Part shown: piece after piece, positions 46,592 through 57,478 of the stretch
Layout of the letters: each line of letters begins with the position of its first letter
How positions within the stretch are numbered: the first letter of the stretch is position 1
Notes under the pieces: generated by a model
Database searches by the model: none
Told to the model about the DNA's origin: nothing
The model's input: the letters and a program-made list of their open reading frames with translations, nothing else
NCBI GenBank assembly: GCA_951394405.1
Contig: OX596342.1
Coordinates: 2,108,001 to 2,172,000, forward strand
DNA length: 64,000 nt
Direction of reading: 5' to 3'
DNA from: Coprinellus micaceus
Taxonomy: Eukaryota; Basidiomycota; Agaricomycetes; Agaricales; Psathyrellaceae
Program-made: the position numbers and the translations under genes

Positions 46592-47965
46592 TGCTTCGAG
46601 GTAGGTGCTGCCGATTGAAGACGATAGGAGCAGCGGGTAGGGATGAGTCGAGGTTGATAAGTATCAGAGACGAATCAGGAAAGTGGGAGAGTGCCTACGC
46701 AGAGAACGCGATTTATCGTTGGCGAAAGCAGTGTGATCGCTAGGGTCAGAACCGTGTTCACTGGGCGCCTCGTGTGTGCTGATCGATGGGGTGTCAAGCA
46801 GCTGTGGTTGGCTCGGAGTTAAAATCGGAGGGAAGGGGTACTAGGAAGTTGAGAATGAAGGCGCTGACGATGACTGTTCAGTAGATACCCAGGGATGAGC
46901 TGCACAGCCTCGGGTGCACTCGATGTGGGTCAGGGCCTGAGCGAGGTTAGTATGGATCGGACCCTGGGGGTCCAGGGCTGGCTTTATATACCTGAATTTA
47001 CTGCGCCACAGTAGCCACGCTTTGCTACAAATACGAATGTTTACGTATATGAATAGCCATTGTCCTTTAGTGGGGGCAAGTAACAATAAGCGCCCACTGG
47101 CCTGCAGTACGGCACTGATCAGCTGTGTCCCGCCAATGAAAGGAAGATCGCATCGAGGCAGGACTCGCGATTTAGTGTTCACAGCAGAAGCTTGAAGCTG
47201 GGAAATTAGTGCCAGACAGCGGACAAACATGGCATCAACGTTGAATGTGGTGTGCCCCTTCAGGCGCGGGGATTTTGCTTTTCTTTAGAGCTCGAGGCGG
47301 TACATTCTGAATATGGGAGGACAATACAGGCGCAAAGTGGCCACAGGAGCACTGCCTTCTACTCGTTGCCAACTTATTTTTTTGCCCGTATTGAAAAGGC
47401 CCTAGGCAAAGCGAGGCCACAGCCAGCTCCGAGTCGCTTCCCCATCCCAAGCTTACTTACTATGGATAACTATGCCCGGATGCACTGGCAGGTACCATTG
47501 ATACTCCAACGGTGTTTTAGAGGGAAAGGCGGCCCAAAATTTCCCATTTCATCAAGAATGAACGAGGGAAATGCGTTGCAAACGCATGGGGGTTGTTTAA
47601 TGACTCGACCGAGGGGATTGTGCATGGCGGTCCCTCGCCGTCACGATCATGGGCCGATCGTATTGACCTGCGCGGGTCAAAGGCAAACGCCTTGTGACCA
47701 GGCGAGCCGTTCAGACCCTGCCACACCCCGCGAAAGGGAGGGGGTTTTGTTTGTGGTTCTGCGCTGCCGCCGCTCTGCTCCGACAAAGCTCTGACCATAT
47801 GAAGAGATAGCAGTGCACCCAATGCTTTGAATTAAGGAAAAGTCGGGGCTGACCCAGGCGAACAGGGCATCACTGAATCCCTGTGAATTACTTAGGGCAA
47901 TACAGGGATCGAGTTGAGTAAACTAGCATGCGTATTCCAATGCCCAAACGGCGGCTGTTGTTGGT
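46592..47965. other. Spacer between the two USP8-like paralogs
   Basis: No supported gene. The 180-codon plus-strand frame at 47252-47794 has no domain or splice support. TATATAAAG on the minus strand near 46982-46990 and the 9-mer TAAGCGCCC at 47087-47095 are possible promoter elements for paralog A. Confidence 0.4.
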
Positions 47966-48699
47966 CTATGCCCCCATCGACAACAGCTTGAGCTCGTCGA
48001 TCTTCTCCTTGATGTTATCCGGGACCTTACTCCCGTCCTCTGTGAGATCGGACAGTGCCCTGCACACCAAGTCCAAAGCATTCTCGAGGTCGGAAAACTC
48101 GGCATCTTCGTCATCGGCGTCGTTGGGTCCTGGGTTTTGAGAAATCGAACCATATGCCATGAGGTCCTGGATATCGTCGTCGTAAGAAGGCAAGGCAGCG
48201 ATTTGTGCTGCTTGGGCTTGCTCGAGGGCCTCCCATGCGGCGTACGCCTCGACCAGCTCTTTCTTCAACACCTTCGCGTCGGCGAGCACGATACCGGCGC
48301 TCTAACAAGTCGGATACATCAGATGAGTTATTCCCGATGTGAGATCAGACGTTTGCTTACCTCGTGTAACACCGTGATCTGCTTTGAACTTAGTTCAGTC
48401 GGAAGATCAGGGTGCTTCAAGAGTTTCTTCGATAGTATAAGGGCGCTCCTCGCGCTACATACAAACCTCCACTCCTTGTTCCCCGCAGGAATGGCCCTCC
48501 GCAGCTCTTCTCTCCACTTGGTTGCCCTATTCATCCAGTATTGGAAGCTCCTGTCCTTCGCAATCCCTCTCTCGACGATCTTGAGTAACTCTGGGATCGG
48601 GGTAGGGCGGTTTATCCCAAGGGTTTCAGCCGAAGGTTTGACTGCAACCGTCACGTCCTTCGAGGGGCCATCGGCTTTCGTCTTCGGAGTGGAGGACAT
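47966..48699 (-). CDS. USP8/AMSH N-terminal-domain-like protein, paralog B
   Basis: Two exons on the minus strand, 48699-48361 and 48301-47966, in phase, 224 aa. The first half matches paralog A closely (RPTPIPELLKIVERGIAKDR, YWMNRATKWREELRRAIPAG, KEWRFVCSARSALILSKKLL, KHPDLPTELSSKQ). The second exon gives LADAKVLKKELVEAYAAWEA and a short acidic tail, much shorter than in A. Start ATG 48699 follows a TATAAG on the minus strand at 48824-48829, about 125 bp upstream. Paralogs A and B are tandem on the same strand, so a local duplication is likely. Endosomal or ubiquitin-linked function is inference only. Confidence 0.7.
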
Positions 48700-49816
48700 G
48701 ATATCAAAGTGGAGGTGGAAAAGCTGAGGATGTTGAGATGTGAGCGTACGAGTGGCGTTGGCGCTATCCAGGAGCTGCGTTAGGGAGAAGGAATGTGAAT
48801 TATTGACTCCTACTTCATGAGTCCTTATAAGCCGGCTACGAATCTCAGCTTCCTGAAGCAGTCGCCACAAGACAAAGAAGTTTCGACGATGACAGTTTGT
48901 AGGTCCATGGTTGACCTTTTTCAGAGCATGAACAACGATTCCCATCGAATTGAAGGTAACTGGGTGTCACCGGGTCGGCAGGAAACCAACACTTTCCTGC
49001 GTCAGCGCATCCCTAGGTGGCAATGAAACCTTGGGGTACAATAATAAGTACCCGACGTTTCGAAGGAAACGAAGGACTCGGCATGCAGTGCCCAATTGAT
49101 CGGACGACGTCTGACGCAGAACCCGTCGTCGCAACAGAGGTGCAATCTTTCCTTCCAGCGCAAGGTGAGGCTCAGCAAGAAAGGCTGAGGCTGAGTCGAT
49201 GGCAGTTTGTGGGTCCAGGACTCTTGTACTTCCAGCTTGTTGTAGGTGACGTCGCAATGAACGAACGTTAGAGACGCTGCTGTGAGAAGGCACATTGTTT
49301 CAAATCCTCTCCTGGTTGCTATGCAAGAGTTAAGCATAATAGTAAGCGCCCGGGTTTTCAGGTGAGAAGAAAAGTCCGACATACCAGTCGCCGACTCGCC
49401 TTGTTCATTGAATCCAATAACATGCAACAGCTAGTGTTCAGCACGGGCGTTACGACGCCCATAACGCAACAGGGTACGAAAAGGGCACAAAATTCTTCTC
49501 CCGATCCATACCAGTTCCAGACTCTGAAATCGCTGAAGGTAGCGGCCGGCGACATCTTCCTTACTGGACAATGGTGTGTGTGTGTGTGTAAGTTTCTAAG
49601 GTTGGCGCCATCACTGGCCCCCACCCCCAACCCAGCTGACGCGAGGAAAAACCCTGAGAAACCTCTGCTGAGTTATGGTGGTAGTTGCAGAACAAGAAAC
49701 GAATTCGGCTTGTCGGCCAATTGTGTGGGGAGCCTGAGGTTGATGCAATCAAAGCGGGCCAGCTCTAGCCGGTGCGGGAATTTAGACGCCCAACACGTCT
49801 TTGTTGAACCACCGTC
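48700..49816. other. Spacer with a GT microsatellite
   Basis: No gene seen. It contains an uninterrupted run of eight GT units at 49574-49589 and the 9-mer TAAGCGCCC at 49343-49351. Confidence 0.5.
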
Positions 49817-51263
49817 ATGTCAGCCCCGAGTCAGATGGGCAGGCAAGGGCCCATCCACGAAGATGTCCCCAACGAGATACTTCTCAATATCTTTGAGATG
49901 GCTACAGCAGTGCCAGATCCATTGCATCGCTGCCATCTGGACTTTCACGGCAACAGGAGGATGGAGCGCTTTGCCCGCAAGCGGTACGACGGGTCGCTGG
50001 TGAGTTTTCTCAGGGCCAGATTTGGTAGCTATTGTTCAGGACAAAGCTGAGTTTGTTGTACAGGCCACAAAACGATCCCTAGCAAGTGTATGTCGTCGAT
50101 GGAATGCGCTGGCCACTCCGATGCTCTACACCCATATTGACGTGTCGGGAGAGCGCAAACGCTCCGAGGACCTCATGCGGACCCTCTCTTCCCCTCACCT
50201 GTCGGAAACAGGCTGTCTACAGGTTGAACTCACGACGAAAGAGAGAGCTATCCACTTGGGAAAATGCGTTAGGCGGTTGGACATATCAATTCCCCTGAAC
50301 TGTGGCCGAGGTCCTCACCAACCTCTTGCTAAGTTCCGCAAGAGCGAGCTCGCTCTTCAAGAGAGGGGGTTTGCGGAGATTACGAACTTTCTCAGAGATT
50401 TAACCCATCTTGAGGTATTCGTCGTAACAGCCGACGTACATCCCTGTGCTGGAGTAGAGATGTTGCAAGCGCTCTCTCCAACTCTACAAGCCATTCATTG
50501 GCACGTATCAGCCCCTTTCGAATCGGATATTTCGCTCTCCTCGTTGGTACCGCGATGGGTTGAATTCTACAACACGCACCGCAACCTAGTCACTGTCGAC
50601 ATCCCCTGTCAACTACAACTCTGGGCTCACCTTCCCACCTTGGAAAACCACCTCTACGGGCCCCCGATCCGTCACTTATCTCTCCGGAACGTTGTCGCCA
50701 TTTCGCCTGCCACCGTAGAGATCCCGTCCAGCCTTCGGTCCATTTCCTTCCTTGACCCAGTCCTCGTCAACTCAGCTCCAACTCAATTCATCTGCCAATT
50801 TATCCGGGCTCACGGGAAGCAATTGACTTGTGTGCGGCTGAGGTTGGACCCTCAACACGCCTTTACCGAAATACTGGGGTCACTCAAGGTCGGGTGTCCA
50901 CACTTACAGGAGATCCAACTCTTCCTCCCCTATGGTGCCGACGATCTGGGGCTCCCGCGAACCGCTACCTCTGTCGCGGTACCGACGGTCACAATGCTTG
51001 GCCTCGAATTCTCAAGACCCAGGACCGGTTCAACCAAGGGCTGGAAACGTGCTGAGCATAGTGTCGCCCTGGCACAATCGTCCTGGAAGATGATGTTCCC
51101 GAACTTGCAGAAAATGCGCCTGTTGTTGGAAGCTGATGGGGATACTTTCTTCAAGGGAGGTAAAACCTTGGCGGGGAGGGTTTTAAAGTTGTGCAGGAAC
51201 CGTGGTATTGTCGTGGAGGACAACTTTGGGAACCCGTTGGGCGAAGACTCGCCTGTATCGTAG
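49817..51263 (+). CDS. F-box protein (3)
   Basis: Two exons, 49817-49999 (183 nt) and 50064-51263 (1200 nt), in phase, 460 aa. The F-box starts HEDVPNEILLNIFEMATAVP and continues across the intron into LASVCRRWNALATPMLYTHI. The remaining 380 residues carry spaced leucine motifs (LEVFVVTADV, LQAIHWHVSA, LQEIQLFLPYG, LQKMRLLLEADG) and end VVEDNFGNPLGEDSPVS. Exon lengths are exactly the same as those of the gene at 53392-54829, and the two proteins share most of these motifs, so they are paralogs in inverted orientation. Role: SCF substrate receptor; target unknown. Confidence 0.85.
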
Positions 51264-51632
51264 TCGCATGCGTTGATCGCCCCCGAGAGTTTCCAAATTC
51301 CGTGCTTATCAAGCATCGTACCGTTATGCGGTAGGCAATGTGTGAGATACCGCAAATCTCAATGCAGTGGCAGTAAAATTCGGGGAAATAAGCCAAGCAT
51401 GGCGACCTGTGGTGAATGTCGCGGTGGCGGAAAGGAACAAGCGGGAGAACAACGTTCGATACCGGAGCGCGGCAGCCGCGTGCAATGGTTTCAACCCCGA
51501 TCAGTGGCTGTGCTGCTTCTCCCTCAAAACCCGCACAACGTCACGGTCAGCCAACGCCTCCTTGACCCCACACTCCTTGCCACCCAGCCCCATCCCAGGA
51601 TCGCACTCGTTTCCCACTACCCGAACGCGACG
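51264..51632. other. Spacer between F-box (3) and GNA1
   Basis: No gene seen; should hold the GNA1 promoter. Confidence 0.4.
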
Positions 51633-52352
51633 ATGCCCAGGTTCACTCCCGACAGCGAGCTCGAGCTCCTCTTCAACCCTGACCTGATCCTGAACAGCGT
51701 CAAGGCCGAGCTTCCTGCGGATTTGCATGTACGTTCCTCGGGTTTCCAAAGGACTCCATTCAAACCAAATATCTTAGATTCGACCCCTCGCTCGCACCGA
51801 CTACCACCGCGCACATATCAAGGTCCTCTCTGTGCTCACCTCCGCCCCTGACCCCGGCCTTGCAGGGTACCAACACGCGTTCGACACCCAGCGCAGCCTC
51901 GCGAGCACCTACTACACGCTCGTCATCGTAAATAAAGAGAATGACCAGGTCGTTGCGGTGGGGTGTGTGTTCATCGAGCGCAAGTTCCTGAGGAACCTGG
52001 GTAAGGTGGGGCATATCGAGGATATTGCGGTGAGCAAGGACATGCAGGGGAAGAAGCTTGGGTTCCGGGTGATCCAGGCCCTTACGGGGATCAGCGAGAG
52101 TGTGGGGTGCTACAAGACGATTCTGAACTGTAGCGATGATAATATTCGTGGGTGCCAAGTCTCTTTCGGCGTGTGAAGAAGTACTGAATCTTCTGGCAGC
52201 GTTCTACAAGAAGTGTGGATACGAAAAGAAGGAGAATGAAATGGTGAGTGGCATCCCTAGCCGTCCCTTTTCTACCCTAACTTATCTTCACACAGGCCAA
52301 GTACAATGCCAACCCCATCGCACCCTCTCGGGCCTCAACCCCCAAGTTATGA
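51633..52352 (+). CDS. GNA1: Glucosamine-6-phosphate N-acetyltransferase
   Basis: Cytosolic GNAT-family enzyme that acetylates glucosamine-6-phosphate with acetyl-CoA, the second step towards UDP-GlcNAc for chitin, N-glycans and GPI anchors. Four exons (51633-51728, 51778-52147, 52200-52243, 52296-52352) give 188 aa, near the usual size. Recognised motifs are LIVNKENDQVVAVGCVFIER-like strands, GHIEDIAVSKDMQGKKLG (the acetyl-CoA pyrophosphate loop), VGCYKTILNCSDDNI and the substrate-contact FYKKCGYEKKENEM. The short first exon (PDSELELLFNPDLI) is typical of the fungal N-terminus. All introns are about 50 nt with GT-AG borders. I see no lesion. Confidence 0.93.
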
Positions 52353-52755
52353 CTCCCAGCTTGGGGCTTTCTTACGACGACGGTATTATCAGGGGTGATG
52401 CTCTACTACTATCTGGGATAGAACTCTTGCTTGTGCATGTCACGAACCCTGGTGCTGCACCTACGGACACGGACGGACCTCTGTAGAATTCTAATCGAGC
52501 TAAGCTTATTTAACGCACGGACGATACAGTATCGCAATCCAACTACTTATACCCTCCATCGTGCATTCGTGCTCGGCTTCGATGTCACAGCAGGAGGTTT
52601 TGGTGCATTCCAAGTCTCCGAGATCAATAAGTTATAATTAAGAGCTGGAGTGAGCCGATGGGGACAAAGGGACCCAAACCTCTCGAGAGGCGCTGTGATA
52701 TCACACAGGATGCTACGGAAGTATGGGTGCTGGGGACTGAGTCAACGAGAAGGGG
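52353..52755. other. Spacer after GNA1
   Basis: No gene seen; 3' flank of GNA1 meeting the 3' flank of a minus-strand F-box fragment. Confidence 0.4.
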
Positions 52756-53255
52756 TTACCATACCGGTGAGTCGTCAGTTATCGGGTTACCAAAGTTGTC
52801 CTCCAAGGCTAAGCTATGATTCCTGCGCCCTCTTTCCAAAACCAATCGCAGTACGAATTTACTTGCCTTCAACTCCTCTACATCAACTTCAAGCAACATG
52901 CGTATTGTCTGCAGATTCGGGAACACCTTCCAGGGCAACACAAAGGCGGAGCAATAATGCACTGCAGCATTAGCAGGCTTTTGGGTAGGAATGAATCCGG
53001 GGCTGGCGATTTCAAGGCCAAGCACTGAGACTGTCGGTAGCTCGACACGGCTAGCGGCTCTGTATATTTCACCACAGTCGATAGGGTGGAGGAAGAGTTG
53101 GATTTGTCGTAGGCGTGGACACGCAGCCTTGATTGACTCAAGTATTTCGTTGAAGGCGTTGTGAGGCTTGCCATAGGACATCATCAGGCGCACCCAAGTT
53201 AATTCATGGCCGTGAACTAGAATGAACCGGCGGAGGATTTGAGCAGAAGGTCTAC
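52756..53255 (-). pseudogene. F-box protein C-terminal fragment
   Basis: From about 53255 to 52756 the frame reads FILVHGHELTWVRL, FNEILESIKAACPRLRQIQL, PTVSVLGLEIASPG, LQTIRMLLEVDVEELK and ends LEDNFGNPITDDSPVW. This matches the last third of F-box genes 3 and 4 (FICQFIRAHGKQLTCVRL to VVEDNFGNPLGEDSPVS). The F-box half is absent, and sequence above 53260 has no similarity. It is a truncated duplicate lying beside its paralog at 53392-54829. Confidence 0.75.
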
Positions 53256-53391
53256 CCTCCTTGGGGGCTTTGGGTGTTTCTTTTTTATCTCAGGTCCCAC
53301 GAAGTGGTGCGAGCAGAGAGCATGATGACGATATGATACACGCAAACAAGGTCCCGAAAGCTTTCAGGGGGAAATATTGAGACTACGACAC

Positions 53392-54829
53392 TCACACTGG
53401 CTGGCCTTCCTCAGTCAACGCGTTCCCAAAATTATCCTCCAAGACAAAAGGAACGTCATTGCACCATTCTACAGTCTTCTTGAAGTAACGATCGTGTCCC
53501 TTCAGCTCCTCCACGTCAGCCTCCAACAGCAGACGCAGCGTCCGCACATAAGGGAACACCCTCCTCCACGGCAACAACAAGGCGTAGTGCCATTCGATAG
53601 TGGAGAGATTTTGTGTCACAGTGGCACTCAGGCGGGAGAATTCGAGTCCAAGCATTCGGACTGACGGCACTTCTACAGAGGCAGCAATCTCGTTGATTTG
53701 CCTGGGATCGCCGTATCGTAGAGCAAAGTACGGGAGACAGAATTGGACTTGGTGGAGAAGAGGGCACGCCTCCTTGAGGGACTTGAGTATTTTGATCAGC
53801 GCATCGGTGGGACCCAGGCCATCGGTCATCGTCAGGCGTATAGAAGTCAAACGCCTCCCTTGGGCTGAGATGAATTGGCAGAGGTGTGTAGTCGGGGTCC
53901 CGCCGGAGGTCTGGAGGAAACTTAGAGAGATGGTTTCAAGGTTTGGTACCGACTCAGCAGGCAGGGACGTGGTGGTTAGATCGCCTGGGAGCGACCAGTG
54001 ACGGATCGTAGGCTGTGTGACTCGGATGCCGGGCGACCGCAGAGAGAGAGTAGCACAATTGAGATCGTAGGGGATGTCGATGCTGGTCAAACATGGGTGG
54101 ATATTGAAGAATTCGATCCATGCGCGTTGGAACGGGGGGTCTACAGTCGCCGCAACAAGGAAAGGGCTGTACCAAAGGAGAGTCTTCAGAGTGGGAGACA
54201 AGGCCTTCAGCAGGTTTCCCAGGCCACCCTGGGGAAGCCTGACGTGCATGATTGTTATGGCGAACACCTCGAGATGAATTAAATCCCGCAGAGCGCTTGC
54301 GATGCCAGTAAGGTCCAGCTCTTGCAGCTGGAATTCACCCTGGTGGAGCCTTGGATTGAACGGCTGGTGGGCGACTGGGCTTGCCCCGAAAGGGATGGAT
54401 ACCTCCAACCGCCGAACGAGCTGGAGGCTTCGTTGTTGTGGGTTCGACTTCGGCGGCCTGTGAGAGGCGATGGTACGCATGAGCGCCTCGGACCGCTGCC
54501 GCTCTCCCGATACATCGATATGTTCATAGAGCATCGGAGTAGCCAGGGCATTCCACCGACGGCAAACCATGACAAGAGACAGTTTTGTGACCTATCGGAT
54601 AGTGTTATGTACCACGACGATGGTGGCTGGGTGTGATTCGACTCACGAGAGACTCGTCGTACCGCCTGCGAGCGAACGGATCCAACCTCCTGTTGCCGTG
54701 GAGGTCCAGATGGCAACGATCTAAAGGATCCTGGGTCTCTGTAGCAGAGCGGAAGATGGGGAGCAGAAGCTCGTTGGGGAAATCTTCAAGCGTTGGATGT
54801 CCGATACCGGTGCTCCCTGAAGACGACAT
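53392..54829 (-). CDS. F-box protein (4)
   Basis: Two exons on the minus strand, 54829-54647 (183 nt) and 54591-53392 (1200 nt), in phase, 460 aa. The F-box reads LEDFPNELLLPIFRSATETQ and continues across the intron into LSLVMVCRRWNALATPMLYE. Leucine motifs follow (LEVFAITIMHV, LKTLLWYSPF, LHQVQFCLPY, VRTLRLLLEADVEELKG), ending VLEDNFGNALTEEGQPV. Gene structure equals that of F-box gene 3 at 49817-51263, base for base in exon length. Start ATG 54829 (MSSSGSTG) is chosen to keep that equality. SCF substrate receptor by family; target unknown. Confidence 0.85.
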
Positions 54830-55229
54830 GATAGTCAAGTCTCAAGCTCTCAAGAGTGGATTGTCGCGCCAATCAGGAAGGTCCTTCGCTCTGATCAGAT
54901 ATCTGTGATCCGCTGGACCAGGACCTTCAACCCTGAATCCAATATGAACGCCCAGTGGGCATTCACATAATCGATAGCAGGCAGGTTACTACTATTCATT
55001 CTACAGTGATATCTCGCAAAGTGAGGAATGGTCGGTCAATCCACACCCATTATTTAATTCAAAGTGATTCGTAGTCAAAATAACATTGGTAACCTTCGAA
55101 GAGCAAGGAAAGGTAACGCGGACGGCAACTCTGGCCTCTTTGCAAATTGTACCCTGGCCCGATGCCTCGAAGTGCTGCTTTGGTCCGCTCACACACAGCT
55201 ACACGAGGTGCGACGTTCGACGGATCACA
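54830..55229. other. Spacer between F-box (4) and F-box (5)
   Basis: No gene seen. Confidence 0.4.
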
Positions 55230-56946
55230 CTACGTGCCCGCCTCGGGCCAAGCGAGGCTGGCAAACCCCTGCGAGAACTTGGCCATACACCTGCCTTCCC
55301 GGTCTTCCACTACGATCGGCTGCGCGGTCCATCGTCCAGGTGACAATACCTGTTTCTTGACTTTGCCAATAGAGGCAAAGTACTTGGCCGACTCTACGTC
55401 GCGCAAAATTCGAATAGTCTCGACCTTCGGGAAAATCCTGCTCCATGGCCTCGTAATTGCCATGATTATATCATCCGTCTTGTCCTCGTAGTAGCTCGAT
55501 ACCTCCAGCCCAACGGTGGTGATCTGCTGTAGGCGAATGGTGCTTCGAACTCTTTCGAAAGTAGGGAGTGAATAACTGTCCGTCGATACTGTTAGGTTTA
55601 TCGTGTGGATGTCGGGGCAGAGGCTGTTAACCTCTGCGAGTTCAGAGGCCAAGCTCTCCGGGCGGCGTTCTTGCTCGGCGGAACCTACGACGAGCCCGAT
55701 GGTTGTGATAGATTGTCCGTGAGACTGGAGGAAAGAGCGAAGGTGGCCGCTACGGTCTTTGTCCCACGCCGCTTCCCTGGCGGTCTTCACGGTCTTCAAG
55801 TTGGGGAATGCACCGGCGGGTACTGCCTTTCCTATACCCTCCAGCTGTTGCTTGTGCTGAAGGAGGAGAGTCCGCACTGACTGCCATCGAGCGGCCTTGG
55901 TCTGTGGGTCGCTGACACCAGGTGAAGCATCCTTGATGGAGTGGCCCTCAAAGAACCTGAAAGGGACACTGATGATCTCCAGGTTGGGATGCTCATCCAT
56001 GAAGTTTCCCCACTGCCCAGCTGTGATCCAGGGCCGCTGCCTATATCTCTCGGGGTCCCAAACAGGGTTGTTCGGTAAGTGAGGATTCTGGGCTTGTATC
56101 CATTCCATTTCTCGACGGTGCCGGATGAGATCCCTTTCGGCCTGGAATCCGAAGGTGTTGAAGTGCAGATACTTTAAGCTACGAGGCAGAGACGCAAGCA
56201 TGGCGACTTGCGCCCTCTTGTCGTCCATCGCCGCCACGAGTGTCGTTAATCTGGGGTATCTTTCCAGAAGTCGGAAGATAGGGTCTGTGCTGGGATTGGA
56301 GTCGTGGAGATCATGCAGGAGTACGAGGTCGAGGCGTTTGGTGAAGCTATTGAGAGCTCGAAGGCGATCCTGTTGGTCGGGGCTACCCGCTGATCGCGTC
56401 TCCAGAGTTTCACAGAAGCTCAGAAAAGAGGACAGGTGCTTCTCGTCCTTGATTATGATGTGCTCGTATAGAAGCGGCGTCGCCACTGCGTACCACTGAT
56501 GGGACACCAGTGCAAAGCTACTGTTTGTAGCCTATCAGGGATGAGGATAAGTATGCTTACAAGAAAGTGAACGACTCACCAGCGACTCCAGGTATCGCGC
56601 TGGGTGCTCATAGTGGGAGACATACGGGTTGAAAGGCGAAAATTCTTCGAGTTCAGGACGGTGATCCGGGGGCCTGTCTGCCGCCAGCGACATGATATTG
56701 TGAAGTAGTTCCACAGGAAGCTTCGATACTAGGGGTGGTTCCTAGACGATACGCATACGCGAGTCAGTTATAGTTGCCTGAAAGGATAGGAATAAAGTAG
56801 CTACCGGGACTTACTGGTTGAGCCATACGTGCTGGAGTTGATGTACACTTCTGGGTCTGACTCGGAGCATCAACATGGTCGTCTCGGCGAGGGTTTACTT
56901 CCGCTGGAAGTGCCATCATAAGGGTTGTGGGATGCAAAGGGGACAT
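55230..56946 (-). CDS. F-box protein (5)
   Basis: Three exons on the minus strand, 56946-56815, 56741-56580 and 56531-55230, in phase, 531 aa. An N-terminal tail of about 45 residues is followed by the F-box (PPLVSKLPVELLHNIMSLAA, then across an intron FALVSHQWYAVATPLLYEHI). The remaining region carries leucine motifs (LKYLHFNTFG, LEIISVPFRF, ITTVGLEVSS, VETIRILRDV) and ends with IVVEDREGRCMAKF, shared with F-box gene 2. It probably shares ancestry with gene 2 rather than with genes 3 and 4. Target unknown. Confidence 0.83.
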
Positions 56947-57478
56947 CCTGACCCCTTATCTATGTCCCATAGGGTTCCATTCGTTCCTGAATGGGAAGAA
57001 GGGACTCGTAACTTCGTTATTGTTCGCCCTGCATTCCGTTGAAAGTCATTGGGTAAGGGTTGGACGTTGAGTAGTTGCTGCACTGCTCGTAATGCAGCTA
57101 TTGTTGTTGTCGAGAGTCAGTCAGACTGTTGCTAGACTCGGTCGTTGGTTGGTAACGTGCGAGGGCTTCGAAGTATTAGGTATAAGAATGGAATGCTGGA
57201 TTCGGGAACGACGCCACCGTCGTCTTATTCTTGAATCTGAGGTGACGACTACCACGGAATCTGCCGAAGCTGCCAAATAGCCACCAGCATTCTGCCTTCC
57301 ATTCTCCTCACATTCGGCCAAGTGATCCATCCGGCAGTAAAGACCTCAACAGGACTCTGGGCGACATTTCGGGACTCCTGAAATAGAGCCCCTTTCATGT
57401 TCTTGGGCGACGTTCAATTTGAGTTTCAAGAATTACATTGGACCAACAGCAGCACTCTCCCGCCGCGTTTGCTACCTT
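56947..57478. other. Spacer between F-box (5) and the CE15 gene
   Basis: No gene seen on either strand. Confidence 0.4.

Noticed and set aside
47252..47794. 180-codon plus-strand frame between the USP8-like paralogs
   Set aside because: No recognisable motif, no promoter or splice support, no paralog in the window.
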